The notes beneath the pieces were generated by a model that saw only the letters and a list, made by a program, of their open reading frames with translations, had not been told where the DNA came from and ran no database searches. Of a stretch of 5,999 nucleotides of DNA, positions 1 through 5,911 are shown in pieces. The stretch covers positions 1 through 5,999 of the forward strand of contig NZ_JASLAW010000013.1 in the NCBI RefSeq assembly GCF_030147005.1, written 5' to 3'. Made by a program: the position numbers and the translations under genes. Origin of the DNA: Pseudomonas sp. (lineage in GTDB: Bacteria; Pseudomonadota; Gammaproteobacteria; Pseudomonadales; Pseudomonadaceae). Position 1 is the stretch's first letter; every line of letters starts with the position of its first letter.

Positions 1-2
1 CC

Positions 3-914
3 GGCCTGGACCGCGCGTTTTTCAACAATTCTGGGGCGGAAGCCAACGAGACGGCGCTGAAACTCGCACGGCTGCATGGCTGGAAAAAAGGCATTGAGGC
101 GCCGTTGGTGGTGGTCATGGAAAACGCCTTCCACGGGCGCACGCTGGGCACCATGGCGGCCAGTGACGGGCCGTCGGTGCGCCTGGGTTTTCAACGCTTG
201 CCGGGAGATTTCCTGAAGGTGGGTTTTGGCGATCTGGACGCCTTGCAGCGCATCACTCAACAGTTCGGCCCGCGCATCGCTGCCGTGCTGTTGGAACCGA
301 TCCAGGGCGAGGCGGGTGTGTTACCCGCGCCCGCCGGCTATCTGCACGCCTTGCGCGACCACTGCACGCGCCACGGTTGGCTGATGATGCTGGATGAAAT
401 ACAAACGGGCATCGGCCGTACCGGGACCTGGTTCGCTTTCCAGCAAGAAGGCATTGTTCCCGACGTGATGACCCTGGCCAAAGGGCTCGGCAACGGCGTG
501 CCGATCGGCGCGTGCCTGGCCCGTGCCGCCGTCGCCCAACTGTTTACCCCCGGCAGCCACGGCAGCACCTTCGGCGGTAATCCGCTGGCGTGTCGCGTTG
601 GCTGCACGGTGCTGGACATTATCGAAGAGCAGGGGCTGTTGCAGAACGCCGCGCACCAGGGTGCACGTTTGCTGGCGCGGCTGCGGGTGGAGTTGAGCGA
701 GCATGCGCAGGTGGTGGCGATTCGCGGGCGGGGCTTGATGATCGGCATCGAACTGGCCGTCCCCCGGCGTGATCTCGCTCAACGGGCGGCGCAGGAGCAC
801 GGGTTGCTGATCAACGTGACGCGCGGCAAGGTTATCCGGCTGTTACCGCCGCTGACCCTGGATGCCAATGAAGTCGACATGATCGTGCGGGCCATCACCC
901 GGTTACTGGATTGA
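3..914 (+). CDS. Class-III PLP-dependent aminotransferase (acetylornithine/aspartate aminotransferase family), 5' end outside window
   Basis: The reading frame is open from the left edge, so the gene is cut by the window. 303 residues are visible of about 390-400 expected, and roughly 90 N-terminal residues are missing. The fragment opens with FFNNSGAEANETALKLAR, the cofactor-phosphate-binding stretch of the ArgD-like fold-type I family. Then come the AFHGRT motif, LDEIQTGIGRTG (the Asp at 393-395 should contact the pyridine nitrogen) and LAKGLGNGVPIGA with the Schiff-base Lys at 480-482. STFGGNPLAC and a C-terminal RGRGLMIGIEL region complete the family pattern. The family transfers an amino group, usually between an omega-amino donor and 2-oxoglutarate. 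It resembles the Pseudomonas 'aspartate aminotransferase family' paralogue of ArgD rather than a proven arginine-pathway enzyme, so substrate and symbol are left open. It converges on the LysR gene with 34 bp between stop codons. Family confidence is high; substrate confidence is low. Confidence 0.9.
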   Translation, partial: GLDRAFFNNSGAEANETALKLARLHGWKKGIEAPLVVVMENAFHGRTLGTMAASDGPSVRLGFQRLPGDFLKVGFGDLDALQRITQQFGPRIAAVLLEPIQGEAGVLPAPAGYLHALRDHCTRHGWLMMLDEIQTGIGRTGTWFAFQQEGIVPDVMTLAKGLGNGVPIGACLARAAVAQLFTPGSHGSTFGGNPLACRVGCTVLDIIEEQGLLQNAAHQGARLLARLRVELSEHAQVVAIRGRGLMIGIELAVPRRDLAQRAAQEHGLLINVTRGKVIRLLPPLTLDANEVDMIVRAITRLLD

Positions 915-948
915 ACACCGACACAAAATCCGGGTTCTGTGTGATGGT

Positions 949-1863
949 TCAGCCATCGCTGCCGTTGAGCCACTCCTGGTTCAGGGTTTCGGTATCCCCC
1001 AGGTATTCCAGCAACCACGCCATGGCCGGGGACAGCTTGTTCTGCGCCCAGGCCACGCACGATGGGCTGGCCGGGAAGGGCCGGTGCAGTTGCAGCGCCA
1101 CCAGCTCGCCGCGCTCGATCCATGGCAGTACCTGATGGGCCGGTGCCATGCCGACGCACAAGCCGTCGCGCAGGCAATCGAGCGCCGAGGACCAGTTGGG
1201 CACCACCAGGCGGCGCTGGTTATCCAAAGTCCAGGTGTCCCGCTTGGGCAGGTTGCGTGAGGTGTCGGTCATGCACAACGACGCGAAAGGGCGCAGTTGG
1301 TCGTCACTGAGCAGGCCGCTTACCGACGCCAGAGGGTGCTTGGCGCTGACCACGCACAACCAGTTCAACAAGCCCATGTCACGAAAAGTGAAGTGGCTGG
1401 CCACCGGTACCGCGCTGGTGGCGCCGATCACAATGTCGGTGCGCTCGTCAGCCAGGGCATCCCACACACCGTTGTACACCTCGTACTCGAGCAGCAATTC
1501 CACTTCGGGAAACTGCCGATAGAAATCCAGCACCAGTTGCCGACAGCGCTGCGGCTTGACGATGGAATCCACCGCCACTTTCAGTTGACCGCTCCAGCCA
1601 TTGGCCACCTGCTGGCACAAGCGCCGAGTGCCGAGCATTTTTTTCATCACGCCACGGGCTTCGTCGATAAACAGCCGGCCGGCAGGCGTCAGCTCAACGT
1701 CACGGTGGCGACGTACAAACAACGGCACCGCCAGCCATTCTTCCAACTGACGCACCGTATAGCTGATGGCCGACGGTACGCGGTGCAATTCCTGAGCGGC
1801 GGCGCTGAAGCTGCCGTGGCGCGCAACGGCATCGACCACATCCAGGGAGTATTCGGACCACAT
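949..1863 (-). CDS. punR: LysR-family transcriptional regulator PunR (YdhB-like)
   Basis: A 304-residue LysR-type regulator with an N-terminal winged helix-turn-helix at about residues 5-62 (GSFSAAAQELHRVPSAISY, then VRQLEEWLAVPLF). A linker leads to an effector-binding domain from about residue 92 (GQLKVAVDSIV) to the end. It reads very much like Escherichia coli PunR: MWSEYSL start, HRVPSAISYTVRQLEEWLAVPLF, NGVWDAL, DTSR.LPKR, WLLEYLGD.ETLN.EWL. In E. coli PunR activates punC for purine nucleoside uptake. Here too it is divergent from punC with 122 bp between start codons. The ATG at 1863 is chosen over an in-frame TTG at 1878. It begins MWSEYS like E. coli PunR and has GAAGG eight bases upstream, while the TTG itself overlaps that ribosome binding site. 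The effector (probably a purine) is inferred from the family. Confidence 0.93.
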   Translation of the reverse strand: MWSEYSLDVVDAVARHGSFSAAAQELHRVPSAISYTVRQLEEWLAVPLFVRRHRDVELTPAGRLFIDEARGVMKKMLGTRRLCQQVANGWSGQLKVAVDSIVKPQRCRQLVLDFYRQFPEVELLLEYEVYNGVWDALADERTDIVIGATSAVPVASHFTFRDMGLLNWLCVVSAKHPLASVSGLLSDDQLRPFASLCMTDTSRNLPKRDTWTLDNQRRLVVPNWSSALDCLRDGLCVGMAPAHQVLPWIERGELVALQLHRPFPASPSCVAWAQNKLSPAMAWLLEYLGDTETLNQEWLNGSDG

Positions 1864-1871
1864 GGCGGCTG

Positions 1872-1876
1872 CCTTC
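1872..1876 (-). promoter_or_regulatory. Ribosome binding site deciding the punR start
   Basis: Read on the minus strand this is GAAGG, followed by eight bases and then the ATG at 1863. It supports the ATG and argues against the TTG at 1878, whose codon lies within and just upstream of this site. Confidence 0.6.
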
Positions 1877-1885
1877 AAAATTATT

Positions 1886-1908
1886 GATAAGAATGTCCAA
1901 TTATTATC
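1886..1908. promoter_or_regulatory. Imperfect AT-rich dyad, candidate PunR operator
   Basis: The 23 bp pattern GATAA-n-AAT-n5-ATT-n-TTATC is symmetric in 8 of 11 base pairs around position 1897. LysR regulators typically bind such interrupted dyads (loosely T-N11-A) about 40-75 bp before the activated start site, often over their own promoter. This dyad ends three bases before the proposed punC -35 box and covers the proposed punR -10 box and start site. That is the expected layout for activating punC while repressing punR. The symmetry is visible in the sequence; the binding protein is inferred. Confidence 0.5.
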
Positions 1909-1929
1909 GCTTCACAGTAAAACTGTCAG
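1900..1929 (-). promoter_or_regulatory. Predicted punR promoter
   Basis: On the minus strand CTGACA (1929-1924, 5/6 to the sigma-70 -35) is followed after 18 bp by AATAAT (1905-1900, 5/6 to the -10). Transcription would start near 1893, giving a leader of about 30 nt before the punR ATG. It overlaps the oppositely directed punC promoter. Confidence 0.5.
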
Positions 1930-1938
1930 CTTTATAAT
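1911..1938 (+). promoter_or_regulatory. Predicted punC promoter
   Basis: TTCACA (1911-1916, 5/6 to TTGACA), a 16 bp spacer, then a perfect TATAAT (1933-1938). Transcription would start near 1945, about 40 nt before the punC ATG. The strong -10 with a one-base-short spacer fits a promoter that can be tuned by an upstream activator. The candidate operator dyad lies immediately upstream. Confidence 0.6.
1914..1926. promoter_or_regulatory. Perfect small palindrome ACAGT-AAA-ACTGT between the divergent promoters
   Basis: Five-base arms match perfectly across a 3 bp centre. It overlaps the 3' half of the punC -35 box and part of the punR -35 box (1924-1929). It could be the second, effector-dependent LysR contact site or a site for another regulator. 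A 10-base symmetry can occur by chance, so confidence is moderate to low. Confidence 0.35.
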
Positions 1939-1985
1939 GGGCGCCAGTCAGCAAATAGTTTGATGGCAAGGTCTACAAGGCTTCA

Positions 1986-3170
1986 ATGAAAAATTCTTTT
2001 GGTTTCACTTGGTATCTGGCGGGGCTGAGCATGCTCGGTTATCTCGCCATGGACATGTATTTGCCGGCGTTTGGCGCCATGGGCGAGCAGCTGCAGATTG
2101 GTGCTGGGGCGGTGGGCGCCAGCTTGAGTATTTTCCTTGCCGGTTTTGCGGTAGGGCAGTTGCTGTGGGGCCCGTTGTCCGACCGCCTCGGGCGCAAGCC
2201 GGTGCTGCTCATGGGGCTGAGCCTGTTTATGCTGGGTTGCCTGGGCATGTTCTGGGTGCAGACCGCGCCGCAGCTCTGGGCGTTGCGCTTTATGCAGGCG
2301 ATCGGCGTGTGTTCCGCTGCCGTGAGTTGGCAGGCGTTGGTGATTGACCGCTACCCGGCCGACAAGGCTCACCGCGTGTTCGCCAGCATCATGCCGCTGA
2401 TGTCGCTGTCGCCGGCGTTGGCGCCGTTGCTGGGCTCGATGGTGTTGAATCACTTTGGCTGGCAGGCGATTTTTGGTGTGTTGCTGGGCGTATCGGTGCT
2501 CTTGCTGCTGCCGACAGTGTTTCTGCGCAGCGCGCCGAAGCGCACGACGGACGGGCCGGTGCGCCTGGGCTACGCACAGTTGCTCACATCACGGGTATTT
2601 ACCGGCAACGTCATGATCTTTGCCGCCTGTTCCGCCAGTTTCTTTGCCTGGCTGACCGCGTCGCCGTTCATTCTCGGCGGCATGGGCTACAGCCCGAGTG
2701 ACATCGGCCTCAGCTACGTGTTGCCGACCCTGGCATTTCTCGTCGGCGGCTACAGTTGCCGCAGCGCCTTGCAGCGCTTGCCGGGCAAAACCCTGCTGCC
2801 ATGGCTGCTCGCCTTCTATTGCCTGAGCATGGTGGCGTTGTATTGGGTTGCGACCCTGACAGTGCCGACGCTCACCACTCTGCTGATTCCGTTCTGCCTG
2901 ATGGCGCTGTGCAACGGTGCCAGCTACCCGATAGTGGTGGCGAATGCGCTGATGCCCTTTGCGGAAAATTCCGGCAAGGCGGCGGCGCTGCAAAACACCC
3001 TGCAACTGGGCTTGTGCTTTCTCGCCAGCCTGGTGGTGTCATCCATGCTCGAGGAGCCGCTGTTGATTACGGTGATCGTGATGCTGGCCACCGCGCCGGT
3101 GGCGGTGTTGGGTTATTGGTTGGCGCGGCCGAAGGCTGAGGGCTCTGAACTGGCAACTGATCTGAACTGA
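1986..3170 (+). CDS. punC: Purine nucleoside transporter PunC (YdhC-like), MFS Bcr/CflA family
   Basis: A 394-residue inner-membrane protein, hydrophobic throughout and consistent with 12 membrane helices. Helix 1 carries GLSMLGYLAMDMYLPAF (residues 13-29). The MFS motif A, GPLSDRLGRKPVLL (62-75), lies in the loop after helix 2. SPALAPLLGS in helix 5 resembles the drug:H+ antiporter motif C. Segments such as AACSASFFAWLTASPFIL and GKAAALQNTLQLGLCFLASLVVS are near-identical to E. coli PunC (about 403 residues). That protein was first annotated as a drug-efflux homologue and later assigned to purine nucleoside uptake. The divergent PunR gene supports this assignment over drug export. The ATG at 1986 has AAGG five bases upstream. 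The gene ends in adjacent in-frame stops, TGA then TAA. Exact substrates in this organism are inferred. Confidence 0.92.
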   Translation: MKNSFGFTWYLAGLSMLGYLAMDMYLPAFGAMGEQLQIGAGAVGASLSIFLAGFAVGQLLWGPLSDRLGRKPVLLMGLSLFMLGCLGMFWVQTAPQLWALRFMQAIGVCSAAVSWQALVIDRYPADKAHRVFASIMPLMSLSPALAPLLGSMVLNHFGWQAIFGVLLGVSVLLLLPTVFLRSAPKRTTDGPVRLGYAQLLTSRVFTGNVMIFAACSASFFAWLTASPFILGGMGYSPSDIGLSYVLPTLAFLVGGYSCRSALQRLPGKTLLPWLLAFYCLSMVALYWVATLTVPTLTTLLIPFCLMALCNGASYPIVVANALMPFAENSGKAAALQNTLQLGLCFLASLVVSSMLEEPLLITVIVMLATAPVAVLGYWLARPKAEGSELATDLN

Positions 3171-3185
3171 TAATGCGATCAAAAA

Positions 3186-3282
3186 TGTGGGAGCTGGCTT
3201 GCCTGCGAAGGCGGCCTGACAGCCGACCAGGCTGCTGGGTTGGCCCGAGCAAGTCCGCTCCCACAGCAAGTCCGCTCCCACA
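3186..3282. repeat. REP-type palindromic element between punC and the channel gene
   Basis: The left arm TGTGGGAGCTGGCTTGC (3186-3202) pairs with GCAAGTCCGCTCCCACA (3249-3265): 15 of 17 Watson-Crick pairs, one G-T pair and one mismatch. The 46 bp between them hold smaller symmetries such as AGCC...GGCT and GGCGGCC...GGTTGGCC. TGTGGGAGC...GGCTTGCCTGCGAAGGCGG is the typical Pseudomonas extragenic palindrome core. It starts 15 bp after the punC stop and ends 20 bp before the end of the opposing channel gene. It could therefore protect or terminate transcripts arriving from both sides, although there is no U-tract of a classical terminator. Confidence 0.85.
3249..3282. repeat. 17 bp perfect tandem duplication of a REP arm
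   Basis: GCAAGTCCGCTCCCACA occurs at 3249-3265 and again immediately at 3266-3282 with no base between and no difference. Either copy can pair with the left arm at 3186-3202, so two alternative hairpins are possible. Confidence 0.95.
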
Positions 3283-3302
3283 TAGGTATCGGACTTCTTC
3301 GG

Positions 3303-4136
3303 TTAGAACGTCACTTCCAGATTTACGGTCGGCGTCGACGTACGGCTACCCCGGCCACCGTCCACGCCGAATTTGTTATGCCAGTACTCGTAGCCCACGC
3401 CGAGGTACAGGTTCGGCTTGACGCTTTTGCCCGGCCGCACCGCCACCATCAGCGCCGTGCGCATCAGGGCTTCCGGCGCGGTATCGCGGCCATGATAGTC
3501 CTCGCCTTTCTCCCCTACGTAATTGATAAACCCCTGGAATTTCGCCGCATGATTGGCGATCTCGAACGGGCGCATCCATGTCAGGTTGAGCATGTAGGTG
3601 CCGTCGAAGGTGTGATTCGACTCTTTCGCGCCGGGGATGCCGGTGTGGTTCTTTTCCTTGTAGTACAGCAGGCTCAGGTCGAGCACGCCGACGGTGTTGA
3701 ACTTCAAGGTCGGGCCGATCACCAGGGCGCGCTTGTTGGCTGAAGCGAAGTTGTTGTTGCGGTTGGCATCAAACCCCAGAGTCAGCGCGTAATCCTTGAC
3801 CAGTCCGCTGCCCGGCGGCAGGTCGAACACCCGCGAGGCGTAAAGCTGATGCCGGTACACCGCGTACACCTCGCTGCCGCCGTGGTCGGTGCCCTTGCGC
3901 GGGTCCTTGCTGTCGGACAGAAACACATCGAGATTCAGAAAATTGCTGCCGTACCGGTAGCCGCTGGCGTGGGTGAAGCTGTAGATGCGCTTGCTGAAAT
4001 CGTCGGGGTTGTTCGGGTTGGTAAAGTGTTGGCCGTAGCGAAACCCCAGGCTGTTATTCATCCATTCCACTGCCACAGCCTCCCCGCCGCCGAGGAGGGT
4101 CAATGCGACGGTTGCGCCCTGCAATGCCTTTTTCAT
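3303..4136 (-). CDS. Tsx/OmpK-like nucleoside-specific outer-membrane channel precursor
   Basis: A 277-residue precursor. MKKALQGATVALTLLGGGEAVA is a classical signal peptide: a basic start, a hydrophobic core and AVA before a likely cut after residue 22. The mature part (about 255 residues) alternates polar and hydrophobic residues in short strands and ends in phenylalanine (NLEVTF), the usual BAM-recognised last strand of an outer-membrane barrel. WMNNSLGFRYGQHF, the FTHASGYRYGSNFLNLDVFL stretch and GVGYEYWHNKFG fit the Tsx/OmpK channel family, whose E. coli member passes nucleosides. The ATG at 4136 is chosen over that at 4166 because it starts the signal peptide and has AAAGGA nine bases upstream. 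It is divergent from the nucleobase permease and convergent with punC, which supports a nucleoside role. The family call is fairly sure; the substrate is inferred. Confidence 0.8.
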   Translation of the reverse strand: MKKALQGATVALTLLGGGEAVAVEWMNNSLGFRYGQHFTNPNNPDDFSKRIYSFTHASGYRYGSNFLNLDVFLSDSKDPRKGTDHGGSEVYAVYRHQLYASRVFDLPPGSGLVKDYALTLGFDANRNNNFASANKRALVIGPTLKFNTVGVLDLSLLYYKEKNHTGIPGAKESNHTFDGTYMLNLTWMRPFEIANHAAKFQGFINYVGEKGEDYHGRDTAPEALMRTALMVAVRPGKSVKPNLYLGVGYEYWHNKFGVDGGRGSRTSTPTVNLEVTF

Positions 4137-4145
4137 TGTGCTGAG

Positions 4146-4151
4146 TCCTTT
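4146..4151 (-). promoter_or_regulatory. Ribosome binding site of the channel gene
   Basis: On the minus strand this reads AAAGGA, nine bases before the ATG at 4136. It sits inside the longer reading frame that would begin at 4166 and so selects the shorter, signal-peptide-initiating start. Confidence 0.65.
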
Positions 4152-4205
4152 GGCGTTCTGGCTCATGACGGCCGGATTGTTTTTGTAACGCCGCGGCAGG
4201 GTATC

Positions 4206-4234
4206 TTGTTCAATAGATTGTATACAACTATATG
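4206..4234 (+). promoter_or_regulatory. Possible permease promoter
   Basis: TTGTTC (4206-4211), a 17 bp spacer and TATATG (4229-4234) are a weak sigma-70 pair (3/6 and 4/6). The TTGTATACAA palindrome fills the spacer, the standard position for repression. An alternative pair is TTGTTT (4178-4183) with TATCTT (4202-4207). I found no convincing promoter for the divergent channel gene, which must also start within 4137-4294. Confidence 0.35.
4218..4227. promoter_or_regulatory. Perfect TTGTATACAA palindrome, candidate GntR/FCD-type operator
   Basis: The ten bases equal their own reverse complement. TTGTATACAA-like sites are typical of GntR regulators of the FCD subfamily, which often control catabolic and uptake genes as repressors. 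It lies 68 bp before the permease start and 82 bp before the channel start, so one regulator could control both. No GntR gene is visible in the window, so the regulator would be encoded elsewhere. The palindrome is seen; the protein family is inferred. Confidence 0.55.
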
Positions 4235-4251
4235 GACATACAGTCTGAACA

Positions 4252-4261
4252 TTGCATACAG
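4252..4261. promoter_or_regulatory. Second, degenerate copy of the palindrome (TTGCATACAG)
   Basis: It matches TTGTATACAA at 8 of 10 positions and begins 34 bp after the first site, about three helical turns. An intermediate CATACAGT (4237-4244) repeats exactly at 4255-4262. It may be an auxiliary operator in the permease leader, or chance in an AT-rich gap. Confidence 0.3.
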
Positions 4262-4294
4262 TGGGCGCACAACAAAAACAGAGAACCTCTCACC

Positions 4295-5797
4295 ATGACT
4301 ATTGCGAAGGCGTCACCGCAGCGGCCCGAAGATGAAAATCTAGGCGTCGCCGCCAACATGGCTTACGGCCTGCAGCATGTGCTCACCATGTACGGCGGCA
4401 TCGTTGCCGTACCGTTGATCGTCGGCCAGGCGGCCGGGTTGTCGCCAGCGGATATCGGCCTGTTGATCGCCGCGTCATTGTTTGCCGGTGGCTTGGCCAC
4501 GTTGTTGCAAACCCTGGGCCTGCCGTTCTTCGGTTGTCAGTTGCCGCTGGTACAGGGTGTGTCGTTCGCCGGGGTGGCGACCATGGTGGCGATCGTCGGC
4601 AGCGACGGGGCAGGGGGCGTGCCGGCGATTCTCGGCGCGGTGATGGCCGCGTCGTTCATTGGTTTGTTGATCACCCCGGTGTTCTCGCGCATTACCAAGT
4701 TTTTCCCACCGTTGGTGACCGGTATCGTGATTACCACCATCGGCCTGACGCTGATGCCCGTGGCCGCGCGCTGGGCCATGGGCGGCAACAGCCGCGCGGC
4801 GGATTTCGGCAGCATGTCGAACGTCGGCCTGGCTGCACTGACGTTAGTGCTGGTGTTGCTGCTGAGCAAAATCGGCAGCGCCGCCATTTCGCGCTTGTCG
4901 ATTTTGCTCGCGATGGTGATCGGCACCGTGATCGCGGTGTTCCTGGGCATGGCCGACTTCTCTGCCGTCACCCAGGGACCGATGTTCGGTTTTCCCACGC
5001 CCTTCCACTTCGGTATGCCGACTTTTCATGTGGCGGCGATCATTTCCATGTGCATCGTGGTGATGGTCACCCTGGTGGAAACGTCGGCTGACATTCTGGC
5101 GGTGGGCGAGATCATCGACACTAAAGTCGACTCCAAACGCCTCGGCAACGGCCTGCGCGCCGACATGCTGTCGAGCATGTTCGCGCCGATCTTCGGTTCA
5201 TTCACGCAAAGTGCGTTCGCCCAGAACGTCGGCCTGGTCGCGGTTACCGGCGTAAAAAGCCGGTTTGTGGTGGCAACCGGCGGCGTCTTCCTGGTGGTGC
5301 TGGGCCTGCTGCCGTTCATGGGCCGGGTGATTGCCGCAGTGCCCACCTCGGTGCTTGGCGGTGCCGGCATTGTGTTGTTCGGCACGGTAGCTGCCAGCGG
5401 TATTCGCACGCTGTCCAAGGTGGATTACCGCAACAACATGAACCTGATCATCGTTGCCACGAGTATCGGTTTCGGCATGATTCCCATCGCCGCACCCAGC
5501 TTCTACGATCAGTTTCCCAGCTGGTTCGCGACCATTTTCCATTCGGGTATCAGCTCGTCGGCGATCATGGCGATTTTGCTGAACCTGACGTTCAACCATT
5601 TCACCGCCGGTAACTCGGACCAGCAGTCGGTTTTCGTGGCGGGGACTGAGCGCAGTTTGTGCTTTCGCGACGTGGCGGCGTTGCGCGATGGCGATTACTA
5701 CAGGGGCGGCAAGCTGTTCGATGCCGAGGGCAGGGAAATTCCGCTGGTGGCGGATACTCCCAGGAAAACGGTGAAAACTGAGACCACCGAAGTCTGA
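4295..5797 (+). CDS. NCS2-family purine nucleobase:cation symporter (xanthine/urate type)
   Basis: A 500-residue inner-membrane permease of the nucleobase-ascorbate transporter family (14 helices in a 7+7 inverted repeat). Family marks are YGLQHVLTMYGG in helix 1 (His28), PLVQGVSF in helix 3 (Gln87), LVETSADILAVGE in helix 8 (Glu262, the substrate-binding acid) and FAQNVGLVAVTGVKSR in helix 10 (Gln310, Asn311, Arg323). AQN at this place is found in xanthine/urate carriers such as XanQ and UapA, whereas uracil carriers like UraA have a glutamate (GEN). The substrate is therefore probably an oxidised purine taken up with protons. About 60 hydrophilic C-terminal residues (from about NSDQQS) form a long cytoplasmic tail. 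The ATG at 4295 fits the family start. The upstream ATG at 4232 overlaps the predicted -10 and has no ribosome site. The chosen start has only a weak GAGAA nine bases before it. Confidence 0.9.
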   Translation: MTIAKASPQRPEDENLGVAANMAYGLQHVLTMYGGIVAVPLIVGQAAGLSPADIGLLIAASLFAGGLATLLQTLGLPFFGCQLPLVQGVSFAGVATMVAIVGSDGAGGVPAILGAVMAASFIGLLITPVFSRITKFFPPLVTGIVITTIGLTLMPVAARWAMGGNSRAADFGSMSNVGLAALTLVLVLLLSKIGSAAISRLSILLAMVIGTVIAVFLGMADFSAVTQGPMFGFPTPFHFGMPTFHVAAIISMCIVVMVTLVETSADILAVGEIIDTKVDSKRLGNGLRADMLSSMFAPIFGSFTQSAFAQNVGLVAVTGVKSRFVVATGGVFLVVLGLLPFMGRVIAAVPTSVLGGAGIVLFGTVAASGIRTLSKVDYRNNMNLIIVATSIGFGMIPIAAPSFYDQFPSWFATIFHSGISSSAIMAILLNLTFNHFTAGNSDQQSVFVAGTERSLCFRDVAALRDGDYYRGGKLFDAEGREIPLVADTPRKTVKTETTEV

Positions 5798-5798
5798 A

Positions 5799-5877
5799 TG
5801 TGGGAGCCGGCTTGTTCGCGAAGGCAGTGTGTCAGTTAGCACATCAGTCCTGACACACCGCCTTCGCGGGCAAGCCC
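5799..5877. repeat. REP-type long hairpin directly after the permease
   Basis: It begins one base after the permease stop with TGTGGGAGCC. GGCTTG (5809-5814) pairs with CAAGCC (5871-5876), TT with GG as wobbles, and CGCGAAGGC (5817-5825) with GCCTTCGCG (5860-5868). After one A-C mismatch, GTGTGTCAG (5827-5835) pairs with CTGACACAC (5850-5858) around a 14-base loop. That is about 24 Watson-Crick pairs in one stem. The outer TGTGGGAGC has no partner on the right, where CTAATGCC follows, so the right end appears eroded. Transcribed, it would cap the permease mRNA. It may act as a 3' stabiliser or terminator, although no U-tract follows. Confidence 0.85.
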
Positions 5878-5911
5878 TAATGCCAGTCAGTTAAGACAGA
5901 ACCGGTCCCTG

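Noticed and set aside
921..942. ACACA...TGTGT inverted repeat between the convergent aminotransferase and punR genes, possible terminator
   Set aside because: Only five solid pairs plus a broken inner part, and no T-run on either strand. It may still be a weak 3' end, but the sequence does not support calling it.
1297..1887. Long open frame on the plus strand opposite punR
   Set aside because: Composition-driven shadow of the GC-rich punR gene. No recognisable family or ribosome site, while the minus strand encodes an unmistakable LysR protein.
1986..3170. Multidrug resistance (Bcr/CflA) efflux pump as the function of the MFS gene
   Set aside because: The fold family is shared, but the close PunC resemblance and the divergent PunR gene favour purine nucleoside transport.
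3186..3282. CRISPR or integration site suggested by the direct repeat
   Set aside because: The repeats are adjacent without spacers and are explained as a duplicated REP arm; no tRNA, integrase or cas gene is present.
3240..3743. Open frame on the plus strand through the REP element into the channel gene
   Set aside because: Its start is inside a repeat and the rest is antisense to a signal-peptide-bearing barrel protein, so it is not credible as a gene.
4232..4294. N-terminal extension of the permease from the ATG at 4232
   Set aside because: The start overlaps the predicted -10 box, has no Shine-Dalgarno sequence, and the extra 21 residues (MDIQSEHCIQWAHNK...) do not resemble the family N-terminus.
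5198..5842. 214-codon open frame on the minus strand opposite the permease
   Set aside because: His/Arg/Gln-rich shadow translation that runs into the REP hairpin. The plus strand encodes the conserved NCS2 motifs.
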